A stretch of DNA of 64,000 bases, from positions 8,226,001 to 8,290,000 of the forward strand of contig NC_092566.1 in NCBI RefSeq assembly GCF_037975245.1, given 5' to 3'. The position numbers were made by a program, and so were the translations under genes. Below the pieces are notes generated by a model. The model did no database searches, had not been told where the DNA came from, and saw only the letters and a list, made by a program, of their open reading frames with translations. Below, in pieces: positions 45,216 to 58,170 of this stretch; positions within the stretch are counted from its first letter, which is position 1, and every line of letters starts with the position of its first letter. Source of the DNA: Apostichopus japonicus (lineage: Eukaryota; Echinodermata; Holothuroidea; Aspidochirotida; Stichopodidae).

Positions 45216-48200
45216 ATTAAATATTGCTTCTCACTCACATATCTTCCCTCTACAAATGCACTACCCGATCTAGTAATCCTTACAACGCGGTTACCTCAGA
45301 AAAAAAAATGTACTTTTCTGATATCATCCAATTCCGGGCCATAGCCCGCTTTCGCTTCCGTCCGAGTTTACTAATCGTAAATCTATAGCAATGACACTCC
45401 GTATGTTACTTGCATCTATCTGGACGTCCGTTAGCTATTTTTGTCAGTGGTCACGTGGTAATGGAAAGGTAAGGAGTCCGATAGGAGACTGTGGCCCGGT
45501 TACAGTGCTAGAAGTCACACCTTTGCTAGGATTAGCAAAATATCGTCAACATAGTGCAATTGTATAGAGGGGATATGTAAGTAACGCCGCTCGTAAATGT
45601 ACGCAAATCAAACAGTCTCGGAATTTGTCTAACTCGGAATCGGTACGAAATATAAATTATTCGTTGATGTTGATTCTTATTTTGTTTACCAAATTGCTCT
45701 CATAATGGACTTGAGTAATTAGGACTTGTAGTGTCTATTTCGAAGAGAATTTTGCCTATCATTTCGGTACCGTAACGTTACTTTTACTTCAACCCTCCCT
45801 CATCTGTCTCCTGTACATTCGGGAAGGAAGAGGACAACGACTCCACAGTTTGAGGTGGGAGGGGTGAGAGGGAGTGGGGGTAACAGGCCGGGAGAGGCAA
45901 TGCAAACTGCTACCACTTGTCGTGAAGTATGTAGAAAGGTGTGTGTGTGGGGGGGGGGGGGAGTAAGTATCTTCGATTGTAAATACTGGTAAGTTTTGGG
46001 GTAGGCGTATAATTTTGTGTCAAATAAGACGATGTGTTAAATTATTCTCACCACTGTTTCTTTCATGTATTGTTCACGGTCTACCTGCCACCCGCCCGCC
46101 ACCCCCCCCCCCCCCCCCTCCGAGGCGCAATTATACAGCGGGAGTTCGGGAGGGGATGTAGCTATCCCTAAATAACAACGTCAATGTTTCAACTTCGGAC
46201 GGTTCGCAAAAGAATGTGAGGGGGGGGGCGTGGGGAGGGGGTATTGTGCAGACTTGGCGAGTTATGATTGAAACTGGCAATTTTAGTCAAAGGCCCTAGC
46301 TAATTGTTTTTATCACCTTTCCCGTTTTCACCTTTGAATGGAAGAACGAGACGAAGGGAAAATCCATCTGGATAGTGAAATAATATATTTATAAGATTAA
46401 CGTTTATTGTTATTTAATAACTTAAATTTACCATAAAAATGGCTGTCTAAAGTATTTGCTATACAAAACTACATAAAGCTTAAAACATTTCTGCCAAATA
46501 CTGCATTTAAAACGCATTTTAATAACTGAAAGTTAACTGTTAAATTGACTATATATTAATTTTTCCAAATTGCATGTTAACTCTTTCTCTTTCTAAAATT
46601 GAGAAAAAAAAGTTAAAAAAGGACTTCAAATTACCTGGGCGACGGGAATAATAAAACGCCACAATTGACGTCTTGTAAATATTTAGAAAACAGCTATTTA
46701 CCCTGCAGGGTCTTATTTTATCTCTGGTTGTTCTTGTTTTAATCTTGGAGTCAACGAAAATTCCAACCCACTTGAAAAAAAAGGATAATTCATCTACCGA
46801 CAGTTTTTGTTCTCAAAAGTAACAGTTTCCGGCATGTAAATTTTGATTGGAAATATAACCTTACTGCATGAAAACAAAACATCAGAACATCATACGAGAA
46901 GGAGATTACTTTCCTCCTCTGACCTCCTTTGACCTTTAAAACTGATTATGCTTCTATGAATGTTTGACCCTTGAATTATGTTGTATAGTCGTTTCGTCAG
47001 TATCGTGAGGCGATATTACTTTTTATTTTATCATGATTGATTTTGAGTTGCGCAGCTTGGGAATTTCTACTCAGTGACGTATGACGTTTGGCCTATGTTC
47101 GCACTCAAAGCAAAGCACAGTATGTCTAGTTTTGTACCTTTTACTACAAGTTGTCCCATTCGTGCAAAAAATAAAATAAGTAAAAATAAAAATATTAACA
47201 AAAAATAGTAATCATAAAAAAAAGAAGCATGTTATGCGCTTGACGTGTATGTCACGTAATTATTATGCCGTACAAAGCGTTTGAGGTTATTCAGCAAATT
47301 TGAAGTATATCTTATAGTATACAATTGCATGCCATACAGGGTACAATTTGTCGGTATAGCGTTAATCTTGTGGGACAGTATAGCTTACGCTATTTCATAT
47401 TTAATTTTATGCGTAACATCATGAAGGTGCTTATTATTTTCGAACATACATATAGAGATGAGTCTTCATCAGACGCTGGTGTTGGAACAATGGCCTTGTG
47501 AAAATCATTCCTCTGAAAATTATTGAGGGATCGGAACATGTAACCTGCTGCATTGTCGGTAGCCATGTATGCCATTTATATATGTCATGTCCTAAAGATT
47601 GACAAGGGTCTTATGGTTCCAATTATAGAAAGAGTGCCACGCTCCGTCATTAAAATCCTGGATCAACCAGGCCTGTTTCTAACTAAGTTTGGGGTGAACT
47701 TTGAGAGGAAATCTTAACTTATTTTCACCAGTTTCATTTAAAAAAATCTTTCAAACGTAGGCTCACAAGTTGTCAAAATTGTCTGGAAATTCTGTAAATA
47801 ATACTTCCATCTCAAAAATAGTGAACTGTCAACTTCAAAATGAAAGAAAAATATTATTTGATTTCTGCTATACGTTTTCGTTGAATTTACATATTGAATA
47901 TTCATGAAATTATTTGTGCAAGAGCAACTGTGAGCACGATGTTGTATATTGCTTATCAATGGGCATGCATGCATGCAATATACGTCTGCTATCATGTTGA
48001 CTTTAAAAATTAAGTTTATACATTCTTTTTTTGGATTTGGTGAGTTCATTGAGTAATATTTCTAATTGTGAACAAGCAGTGGTTGGTCTTTTTAAATTAA
48101 ACTCTGTGTTTTTTCTTTGCAGAAGAAAATAAAGCACAACGAAAAAGGCAATACATTTCCAAGTATTTTCATCTTTCCTTCCAAACTTAAAACTTCTGAC

Positions 48201-48695
48201 GAATCTGTTAAATTTACTGCACTGAGGAACCTGTGAGATTTATACAGCTGTCGCCGTTTTTGTTTTATTGTCGGCAATTTTGACAAACCTGATACCGAGT
48301 ATTATGCATAATTAAACAAACCAGACACCCCCTAACAGATTTTCAACTGAGTGAATATTCATCAAGAAGAAGGCAATGACTTGGATTCAATCCTTAACAT
48401 TTAGTGGCCCGGTCACGATGTTTTTCTTTCCCAAACAGGTTTGCAATCGTTTGTAAATAGTCGCTCATGATTGGTTGGAAAAGTTACGTCATCACCAAAA
48501 TGTCTGCATTCATTCGTTTTAACGAAGATATACCCGTTCACAAATACTCGAAGCTTTTCGAATCTTTGGAATTGGTTTAGACATATTTAGCACACTAGTA
48601 TATGATTGTTTGATCTACTAATACTATCGATGTTTGTTCGAAGTTTTATGTGAAGGCATTAATCGATAACATCGCACAGTGAAAGTTTCGTACAG
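45216..48695. other. Intergenic, no gene recognised
   Basis: G-rich runs near 45950 and 46225 and a C run near 46103-46120; otherwise AT-rich. A DR4-type site lies at 46920-46935. No coding exon could be supported. Confidence 0.45.
46920..46935 (-). promoter_or_regulatory. Perfect DR4 nuclear-receptor-type motif
   Basis: On the minus strand AGGTCA-AAGG-AGGTCA: two half-sites four bases apart, the LXR/TR-type spacing, 1.75 kb after the desaturase stop. Functional use is inferred from known regulation of vertebrate SCD only. Confidence 0.3.
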
Positions 48696-48703
48696 GGTGC
48701 ATC

Positions 48704-49352
48704 CAAGGGCGGCGGAACCGGCGGGGGGGGGGGGGCACGTGCCCCCCCACTTTTCCTCAGGTTAAAAATGTGCCCTTTTTCTACATAAAAATTGAGGTGT
48801 CTCAAGTAAGCAAGAGGCCAGGGAACCAAAATGACCACTCGGGAAGGGCCGTTTCCGACCATCTGAGGGTTTTGTAAAACCAAAAACTTTCTTGTACGCT
48901 CCGCGCCAACCGATGGTGGCGCTCCGCTCAGATAGTCGTGTATACAACCTTGCGATTCCTGGCTACGCCCCTGACCTTTAATGAATTTCTGTGGGTCAAA
49001 CTCAAAGCTATTTCAAATGGAAAAATTTGTTAAGGTATTAACAAGAAATAAACTCTAATTTGGAAGATTCCTACGTGCAACCATGATTTCACCTCATTTT
49101 GTCGATCAAAAGAAGACTTGTTCCTTGTTTCCCAGTTTGCACATTGGATATTGCAGTGCTAGTATGCATATTTTCCTTGAGAGGGGGGGGGGAGCGTTGA
49201 TGGAGTGATGTGTATACGCAAATAAGATAATACAATAAGAGTTATAAAGGGTACAAAATATAAGGTAGCATCAGTCCAATCGAATTTCTGCAAAGTGCCC
49301 TTTGATGTCGGTGCCCCCCCCCCCCAGATTAAAAGTGCTTCCGCCGCCCTTG
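48704..49352. mobile_element. Non-autonomous hAT-type element, 649 bp
   Basis: Ends CAAGGGCGGCGGAACC and GCTTCCGCCGCCCTTG are near-perfect inverted repeats; identical 8-bp duplications GGTGCATC lie at 48696-48703 and 49353-49360. Its interior (48838-48975) has the CTCCGCGCCAACC...GTGGCGCTCCGC module followed by CCTGGCTACGCCCCTG, which looks like the right end of a second, nested element. Confidence 0.93.
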
Positions 49353-50049
49353 GGTGCATCAAACATGTGCTGTAGGGCTATATGTTATTAATACTGTGTA
49401 CACAGCGCAGTGACGGGAATGTATCATACTGCAGACTACTGTTTTGCATATATTCATTCAAAACTCGTGAACTCGCGTCCTGAAGTTGATTTTAGCGTAA
49501 CCATTCCACGAAACGAATTCCGATTTCAATAGAACGGCTCACGAATCTTTGAGAACGTAAACACGAACCCAATTGAATGTAGCGTACGTATCATAAGTAA
49601 GGTCAACATGTGATCCATACATTAAAAGTAAAGTTAGAGCGTTTGAAGGGAAACCCCGTAACTAGACATAATTAATTGTCAGTGTGTTCAGTGTATGTCT
49701 TCGAACCTCCAAGCGATGGTCATTATTGGTGCTGACGTAACGAGGAATCTGATTGGCTGAAAACTCTGTAATTGCAAACCTGTTTGGCCAAAAAAATATT
49801 CGCGGCCCGGTCAGTTTTGTTATCATAACACATCCACAAACAACTTTTATAGGAGCAAAATGGGAAATTTATAATATTTTCCCCTTCAAAAACAAGACTT
49901 TATTTCATTATTTAAAATAAAAAAGTAACTGATGCAGCTGATGAGTTAGACTTGAACGGGCTTTAGTATCCAATGGCACAGATTAAGAAAGAAAAAAAAA
50001 CAAATCAAGATACAATAAACATATGATTAAAGTTGGGAAGAAAATTATG

Positions 50050-50296
50050 GGATATTAGGTGCAGTGATCCAACTGCAATCGTGTTGGTTACTTCGTATCG
50101 TCATGCATAAGGTCCCGAGTTCGAGTCACTCCAAGATAAATGTACGTCGTCCAGTTACAGAGTTGTTGACAATTGCCAATTCATAATCATGGACGTTTAA
50201 ATATGAATCTAAGAGACTGACTTCGGTCAGCTTGCGGCTTTGATAAGCCAATGATGGCTTCTTCGCGAGTTCCTTCTTGTAGGAGGATCTAAAGTA
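50050..50296 (+). repeat. SINE-like element, uninterrupted copy
   Basis: Begins with a tRNA-like box B GAGTTCGAGTCAC near 50119, continues through GTCGTCCAGTTACAGAGTTG and GACTGACTTCGGTCAGCTTG, and ends in a CATA-type tail. It represents the unbroken form of the element split at 40285/42081. Confidence 0.75.
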
Positions 50297-50362
50297 CATA
50301 CATACATACACACATACATACATACATACATACATACATACACGCATACATACATACAAGCA
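50297..50362. repeat. (ACAT)n microsatellite
   Basis: Tetranucleotide tail of the SINE-like element, with a few CACA and CGCA variants. Confidence 0.95.
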
Positions 50363-50839
50363 TACATACTCACATACATGCTCTAAAATTATAACAGTGT
50401 CTTAACTTAGCTTGTCTAGGTTATACAGTAGTCTGATCTGACAAGATGGAATGATAAATTTACAAAAATACATCAATTTTACTTTCTCTTTGGGCATTTA
50501 ACACTAATATGGTTAAGTGAGAACACAATGTCTGAACTTGCTGTTTTCAAAGTGAAAATCAATATAATTTTAACCAATTAATTCTACTGTGATGAGCTTG
50601 CTCCATTGTATTATAATCGGGGACAGTTGAGAAGAAATTTTTCAGACAGAAAGGCAGCAACGCGGGGTCTTGTAATACTTCTGTAGGTGTGCGTGGCAGT
50701 TGAGATTTGGCAACGCGATTACGATGCTGTTTAATACTGAAATAACCTTACGCTCCCAATGAATTAAAAGATGAGATCAAGCTAGCGAGTGGCGTAAAAA
50801 GGAGAAATAAACACAATTTTGAGGAAACAAAAATAGAGG

Positions 50840-52701
50840 TTTATTTGTGCGAACAAAGCTACAATGCATGATATAAAGTACTGCGAGAATTTGCGAAGGT
50901 ATAAAATCCATGGCGCTATGCAAAATTCACATATATAAGCCCTAAAGCATTGTCAACATCAAAAAAGAAAAAAGAAAAAAAACCTTTCAAAGCACCGATT
51001 ACAAACTCGATCTCACGCTAAAACGAAATACATAATAATGATGGCAGTATTACCAAACAAAACTATTCATTGCAATGACCGAAATAAAAAGAAAAAAATG
51101 GGGGGGGGGGGAAATTAATGAAATTTGAAAAGATAGTAAAGGCATATAACAATAGACGTAACACCACTGTCAACATCGCATGGGAAAGTCTTGACTAATT
51201 TTAGTGTGTTTATCAGTACTAAGGTTATTATCCCTTTAATAGGAAACATGGTTGGTCTTGGCCAGTGCCAGATTAAAACACTCTGGAGCCCAAAGGCAAC
51301 AGCTGCTTACCCCCTCCCCCACCTTATTAAGTTTTGTAGGCTCAACCCACAGAGAGAAAATTGGCATGTCTTGTTTGGAAGAGTTCAACACACCCCTTGA
51401 CCTTGTAGCTCCTTGACTAATCCCCCTTTTGAATAACTCAACACTTGGCGAGGGCAAGAATTTTCATATGCTTAACCATAGAGCAAAAAAACCATTCAAT
51501 AAAAAAAATTGAAAAAAATTGAAACTTTTGATATAAATACTGCAGATCATTCACAAAAGTAAAAAACAAATACTGCACTTTCACTTAGTGCAGACTGCAT
51601 TCCAACACTGCTTTGTTTTGAGAAATGAAGTATTAAATATTGAGAGCTCACCAACGAATTGACTAGAATACTGCATTTTTTTGGCATAAGCATAAAGAGT
51701 TATGAAAATCAATCGGGGAAAATAATTAAACATTAGTGGTCCTCAAATAACTTTTCAAGGACATCTGGTAATTTCATCCTGGCTTGTCCTATTGTTTTAC
51801 ATGGAGTCAATGAATGTATGCAAAGCTGTTAGAATTTATAAAACAATTAATAAAACTCAACAATTAGGGCAAAGAAACCAATGTCTTGTGAAAATTCAGT
51901 ATTCGTTTTGAAACAAAATTAACATATCGTTAAAATAGGATATTTTGTAAAGCAACGCAGCCTTAGGAATATACCCAGCAATCAGCTCAACTATGACTTC
52001 AACAATACCCTTACTCCTCCTTTAAAATAACACTGCGATATTAATCTAAAAAAAATGAAACAACTTAATACACTGTAGTAAGTCTTGCTTGGGTATTAGA
52101 AAACCATATTTCTAACGTTTCTACAAAGTCCTCCAGAATATATTTTGCCAGAACAAATACCACCAAACACTTTTGTTAGTTTATAACAACGCCTCTTTTT
52201 TTATTGCATTTTTAAACCTGATACTATACTTGCAGGCAGTCAATTAAGTGTTTTCCAGCCTCAAGATATGTACAAGTATTCTGTCAAATATTTCAAACTA
52301 TCAGTCACAAAAATCTGGGGCATGATACTGTGTGACTTTTAACTACTGAATGACCTCATTAAAAACTAATATCTGCATTAAAAAAAAGAGTGTTACTAAA
52401 ATGCAAAATATAAACAAAAAGAAACAAACCCCAACAGAGAAATAAAACACTAAAAAAAAAAAAGTGACTCGACATATGGTCTTGTGCTACTCCAGACTCT
52501 TCTTAAGAGAACAACTAATATCTGAATGTTTTACAAACTCAAAATATATTTTGTTTTTAGTCAGTTTAAGACAAAAGACGATTAATTAAAGAAGAACATG
52601 AAATCTGATTTCATGATACAGTTCAAAGGCACTTAACAAATTGTTTTTTTGGTTTCAGCTGCAATTTACATAAAAAATGTCACAAAAATATTTCTCCCTT
52701 T
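50840..52701 (-). other. Possible 3' UTR of the NCOA4-like gene
   Basis: AT-rich, without plausible exons. On the minus strand AATAAA occurs at 52205-52200 and at 50845-50840. Either could end the transcript; the evidence is only the signal. Confidence 0.3.
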
Positions 52702-52917
52702 TTAGGAACAATCTTTCCTTCTACTTCTTTTGCCACCAGCAGGGTCCTGAGTTGATGACTTAACTTTTTGCTTGTCTACTTTTCTCTTCTTAGGCGCTTT
52801 CTGATTGGTCAAGGCTCCATGACCGACCTGTTGACATCCAACCATTGAGGAGATATCATCATCTGCAGTCAAATCCTCGCCGCCGATGTCAGTCAATCTC
52901 GAAGGTTCCCCTTCATC
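52702..52917 (-). CDS. NCOA4-like last coding exon
   Basis: Acceptor CACTTTTTCAG. It encodes DEGEPSRLTDIGGEDLTADD, then the basic C-terminus with PKKRKVDKQKVK and GGKRSRRKDCS before the stop at 52702-52704. Confidence 0.8.
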   Translation of the reverse strand, partial: DEGEPSRLTDIGGEDLTADDDISSMVGCQQVGHGALTNQKAPKKRKVDKQKVKSSTQDPAGGKRSRRKDCS

Positions 52918-55900
52918 CTGAAAAAGTGACAATTTATTGGAGAAAAGATATTTATATTTACAGTCATCTTTAATGAACTTCAGGCTGCCAAAAATTTCAT
53001 CTTTATGGGTCATTCCATAGTTAGGGGGGGGGGTTCATTGATTGATGGACCTTTGGGATACCTTTGTCTGTGTATTACAACAGCAGCTTCTATTTAAAGG
53101 TAACAGACTGTGCATTGCAATGTATCAGAACGTAACAGATAACTTCCTTCTAGAAGAACGATCAATTTTTTAATCATAACTTTTTTAATCATAACAAGAA
53201 CAACTGTCAAACTTATTTAACACAGTGAAAAAATGTAAAACAAGAAAGCTACAAAGCAGGTATCCAAATAATTATAGACCACTCATGGGCAATTTTTTTA
53301 TCAAGAATCAGGGTGGCAAACCCTTTTTACTCTTTTATTTAACAACAATATATTGATTTTCAATTTTAAGATACTGTATAAAGATCAGGTTTCATGTAAC
53401 AGTGTGGAATGCTTATTCAGCAATGGATGGGTGTGTGTGGGGGAGGGGGGGGGGTGCAGCTGATTGCAATTTGGTTACTGGAAGTATCTCAGAATGCCAA
53501 ATTGTTGTAAGGTTTCTTGGGCATAAAATGCTGAAGTTTGATTGGTCTGATACTTCATGAGTAGAAGAACATTATGCATGTTCTTATTCTTTGAAGAAAG
53601 AGGGTTCAACCTCTCTAGCTGTGGCCCTAAAAGATCCTACCCAGCTGTAATCTGTCAGGGCAGACAAATATAACCCATATCTTAAAGAGGAAAATATATT
53701 CTACACTGTTGGTTGTAAAACACAATTCTCAATATCTGCTCAATAATTTGGTTAATTGTGAAAAGTGACCACTTTTGACTCTTTCTTCACAAAGTTGATC
53801 ATAGTTAGTGGTGTCTGATGTCATCATGGTAGGTTTTCTCCATCGGCTTCACTTTTAGTATTGTAATCTTTCTGTCGATTAATCCTTCAGATGTGAGAAA
53901 TTTGGATAAAACGGAATAAGGATGATGCTTTGAACCACTAATGCAGAAACATTTCCACAAATTTTTGTTAAAGCGATCATATTCAGCCCATCAGAATATC
54001 CCTTTAATTCAAAATAAACAGTTTCTTGTTTTACACCAATACCACCAAGTATGTTTGTCACTCATGGACATGCACGTTTGAAACCGAGAAATACTGGATC
54101 ATTAAAAGCTCACTAGACATCTGAAGATAGCTTTAATAATTTGTGAGAAGCTCTAAACAAAGTCATGAATGTTTTTTTTTCTCTGACATCACATAAATAT
54201 GTCGAGTTATGATTCTATGGAATAGCGGATGGATCTGCAACCTACAGTTGACCTTGCTTAATACTTTACTTGAATCAGGGCAAAAGAGGTATTCTGGCTT
54301 TCTTTGTATGAGGCTGAAAAAGTTTTTCACCAAGTTAGGGAATAAGAACTACTGTTCTCTCCAGTGTTGGTACCAAACAGAAAACTAAAGTCATCAAATG
54401 TAGCCAGCTGTTTTACTATACAGATGAACATTTTATTCAACAACAATAATATTAGACAAGAGTCACAAGATGGTATATATCCACATCTTCCGAGATTTGA
54501 AACTACCTTTTCGTGGCAGTAATTATATATTAATTGTTATCTTCAGAAGGACAACTAATTCAACTACTAGAAAGATTTTTTTTTCACTCACCATCACTTG
54601 TTCATTACTGATTGTCTCTGATACTTCATCACATCTTTCTTCTTGAAAACTAAAGCTGGTTTCTTGTCTATAAATTTAGAAGAACACAAATTTGTTTGGT
54701 TAGATCAGTAAATCTGATGTAAAAGGAAACATTGGTTTCCATTACAAACTTCTCTGGTATCTTTATGGTCAGCAAAAATTTTTGCAGGGTTGGGGGAAAG
54801 AACAAACATTCAGAAGAAATAAGAAATTGCCAATATTCGTGGGAAAAAAGTGGATAAATCTTGTACATACAATTACTTCAAAAGTTGAAAATATAACAAT
54901 ACTCAATTGCAACCATTATAAAGCACCGGAAAATTTCTCAAAGTGGAGGAGGGATACCACAGACCAGTTTTCCCTGGGCCACAAAATCTTCCACTGGATC
55001 GTCCCAGGAAAACTGGGGTTACCAAACGCAACAAAACAAAAATTTAATAACAGGGACTTACAGTAACCAGCCCTCCAACGGAGATTCTGAAATAGTATCC
55101 ATGAACTCCAATACATCGCTGTAATCTCTTGTTGATTTTGTCTCGCGTTGTATAGTATTTTGGTTTGAATCAAGGTGAGGTAGCACTGAATCAATATAAC
55201 TACCTGTGAAACAATGTAAAATTGTTGCATAAATTTTTTTTTTTTTAAATTGCACCCTACAAATGTTGCAACTACTAGTCACCAGCTAGATGATTTGACT
55301 TCTTTGGACCTTAACTAACCTTTCACGTCCACCAATAACCATAGGGTACTTGGAGTTGGAGTCCCCAGTAGGAATCAACGCACTGAACATGTAGTTCAAC
55401 CTTCTCCATTTACTTTTTTCACAAGGTATTCACATTCTAATACCTTTTTGAATGTGAAAAGGAAACCCTTTCTTCCATTTCCCAAGTTTTGTTGTCTTAC
55501 CTTTGTTGATTTCATGTGTCATTTCACTTCAAACAAAACTAATAGGGATTTTTTTATCAATGTAGGCCATTAACATATCAGTACATTGAATTTAACCACA
55601 CATTGACTTAACTTCAGTAACTGCATTTAATTGTTGTGAATACATGCAGACACAACTACACACATGCACCATGCTTTTGAGGACTTTAGTAAACCATAAA
55701 ATAATCAAATATTTATCTCAAAGTTACTGTAATGATGATAATGTTCTTTGCCTTATTAAACTGAATAAAACAATCCCCATTCTCATAACCTGTGATAAAA
55801 GATATGTTGAACAAAATAGAAATAATGACACCAACTCAAATTAACTACAATACCAGTACTACTCCTCAGTAGCAAGGCTAATATTATGAACAATATTCTA

Positions 55901-56949
55901 GCAATTTTTTTGGGGGCCTTCTTCACTGTTCTCTGCTAACTAGCTGTTGCTTTCCTAACTATAGTATAGACTGAAATTATATGCCTTCTTAACCATTCTC
56001 TACCAAACTTTGCCCTCCTAACTGCAAAGACTAAATTTCTTTACCTTTCCCAACTGTTCTTAAATATGAACATACCAGTATATTTTGCCAACCATTTTTC
56101 AGGATCTTCATCAGGCAGGTATACCTGAAACTGAAACTTTGTGGAACTTGTGTCTTCTTGAGTCGGCGGTTGGAGGAGCCACTTAGAGATATCTAGATCC
56201 TCAAGGAATGGGGCCATCGACTGCAGAAAATGTACACAAAACAACACTTTCAACTTCAGTAGAATTGCAACGATCTATCTCACTGTCCACTTAAACCTCT
56301 TCACAAAATGTTTTGCCATGGGAATAGTCTGAAGCATTAGAAGTTCAGAAACTATAGGAAAAGGGTATTGAAAACTGTACTATATAAGTAGTTTATATTT
56401 AAGGTATACTGTACACCTAGCCTGATCTGTCAACTGCATTGATCAACAAAGTTACATGAACTTGAGAGAAATGGCATGCAAGCACAAAGTTCTGTTAGTG
56501 TCTCCAACAATAAAAACAAAGAATGTAACAATCACTAGGGCAGTACACACACAAGTTGCAGGTGCTACTTAAACCTGACTGGCAAAAGAGAAGCTTTGTT
56601 GCAGTTTTAGTGTACATAGAATCAATATGTATCCATTAAGAAGACATCATCTCTTATAAGGCAAATCAATCCTGAAGATGAAGCTAAACCAGCATCTTTG
56701 AAAGAATTTGAAAAATTTACTGAATGTTACTGTATATATGATATTATATATGGTATTAAAAAAGCTACTTTATTCAAGAGATAGCCTGGTAAACAGACAG
56801 TGTAAAACCTATCTTAAATGGAATCTACAGAATCACTATTGCCAACCTTGTATCAAACATAAAGATACAGTAGATTAAATAAGCTGTTCGAAATGATTGC
56901 TGAGTAATTTTCTTACCACTTGTCCTGCTTCCTGATGCCTTGATGCCAT
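52702..56949 (-). CDS. NCOA4-like protein with Trp-Leu ferritin-binding motifs, 203 residues
   Basis: Five exons join in phase (33, 145, 142, 76, 216 bp). The start MASRHQEAGQVSM has a strong context (ATACCATGG) and an in-frame TAG seven codons upstream. Three motifs recall NCOA4, the receptor that delivers ferritin to autophagosomes: LDISKWLLQPP, VYLPDEDPEKWLAKY and ISESPLEGWLL. The last keeps the Ile-to-Trp spacing of eight that human NCOA4 uses (Ile489/Trp497, from memory) to bind ferritin heavy chain. The middle is Glu/Ser-rich; the C-terminus is highly basic (PKKRKVDKQKVK, GGKRSRRKDCS), a probable nuclear signal not typical of NCOA4. No N-terminal coiled-coil (ARA70) exon was found up to 64 kb. 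Alternatives: an NCOA4 gene whose 5' exons lie farther away, or an unrelated Trp-Leu motif protein. Gene structure is firmer than identity. Confidence 0.6.
52918..54591 (-). other. Intron between NCOA4-like exons 4 and 5
   Basis: A 1.67-kb AT-rich intron with a G-rich run near 53440-53455. Nothing else was recognised. Confidence 0.5.
54592..54667 (-). CDS. NCOA4-like coding exon 4
   Basis: Acceptor AAATTTATAG, donor GTGAGT. It encodes QETSFSFQEERCDEVSETIS and NEQVM, an acidic linker. Phase 0 at its end. Confidence 0.75.
55062..55203 (-). CDS. NCOA4-like coding exon 3
   Basis: Acceptor TGTTTCACAG, donor GTAAGT. It encodes GSYIDSVLPHLDSNQNT, RDYSDVLEFMDTISESPLEG and WL; it carries the candidate ferritin-binding motif and ends in phase 2. 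Confidence 0.8.
56076..56220 (-). CDS. NCOA4-like coding exon 2
   Basis: Acceptor TTTTCTGCAG, donor GTATGT. It encodes SMAPFLEDLDISKWLLQPPT through VYLPDEDPEKWLAKYT, carrying two Trp-Leu motifs. It ends in phase 1. Confidence 0.8.
56917..56949 (-). CDS. NCOA4-like coding exon 1
   Basis: Encodes MASRHQEAGQV; donor GTAAGA; phase 0. 5' UTR continues upstream, possibly from an acceptor CTCACCAG near 57038. Confidence 0.65.
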
Positions 56950-58032
56950 GGTATGAAAGAAGAGGTTCTTCTAACTTACACTTAAGATACAATAATCTGT
57001 TCGGACCTGTCGGTAGATACAAAATTAGCTGTTCTGGTGAGAATGAAAGATATAAATATGGCAAGACTTACAAAATATGATACAATATGAACATTATCTG
57101 TACAAGTAACTGGGATACCCCCTTCTACTGTTTGCGATGGTTTCCTGTTTTATTAGAATCTGATGCCAATACTGCACTATAACATCAACTTTCACTTCCT
57201 GGTGTTTACCTAAGTACACGGATGTGGTGGAGTCACTTAGCCTAATATTCTGCCTATTTAGAAGCTGCTTCACATACAGGATACTTCCATGAAATTAGGT
57301 TCAGTAGGGGTGATTTGAACGTCCTTATAAAATTAAATGAAAGTAAACCTACAGTAGTTTAGCCCCTAGATACAAATTGGCTACTTTTGCAAGCGAAATA
57401 ATCTATGTTTTAAATATTCTACTTGTTACCAGGAATAGGTGTAGCAGTACCATAACCAGGACGCGATTAAGAAGACAAGTTTATTTGGCATAACTTACCT
57501 ATTGTCCGCATAAAGGCTCACAATATTTTCTACTAGCTTAAGTAAAACCTATTACTTCGATCGGCCTACACTAAAAGAGCCTACACCTTACATTGTACAA
57601 ATACAATGTTAACGATACAAATACAAGTAACTGAAATAAACTCACATGTTCAATGAAACGCTGCTATTTCAGCATTCAGCAGGTATCGACATGAACATAG
57701 TCTTACTTTTACCAGTTTTATGAATGCTGTGGTGACTTAACCTTTCACTTAGCGAAACTGCTACTAACGTTAATTCAACACTTTGACTTTAGTGACTAGT
57801 CTAGTCAGAACGATATTTTACTTTTGTAATGAAATAGTTTCCAAATATAAATTACCAGGTATCTGATTCACTTGGTAAGCAGCGACAGCTAAATGGACGG
57901 AATCATGTTTGTGTGGATTGGTACTTTATTTAATTTATTTAAAAACTTTCGTATAGTCTATATTGTTTCCCCTCTACGCAATTTTCATGGAATCACGTAC
58001 AGTGTGTTACTTTGTTTATGTTTTGGTAGTTG

Positions 58033-58125
58033 TAGTCACTGATCGTGTAGAGATCGGCTGAGGTTAGTTCCAAGGTGTTTCGACAACAGAGCAGTTGACC
58101 TGTGACGTACTTCCGTTTTCAAGAG
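58033..58125 (+). repeat. GTGTTTCGACAAC element, single copy in the promoter
   Basis: TAGAGATCGGCTGAGGTTAG, TTCCAAGGTGTTTCGACAAC and the following GTTGACCT...ACTTCCGTTTTC recur as an inverted copy at 63815-63910, over about 90 bp. Confidence 0.85.
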
Positions 58126-58170
58126 CCCTCTCTAGTATTGCTATGGCAATGGCGCGAAATGGAAAGTGTA
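58070..58170. promoter_or_regulatory. Candidate core promoter of the NCOA4-like gene
   Basis: Within 100 bp are TGACGTACTTCCG (CRE-like TGACGTA plus an ETS-type CTTCCG), and GGCGCGAAA, the complement of the E2F consensus TTTCGCGCC. Such clusters mark TATA-less housekeeping promoters. It lies 1.1 kb upstream of the NCOA4-like start; direction of firing is not determined, and a tiny plus-strand frame (MAMARNGKCK...) also starts here. Confidence 0.45.
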
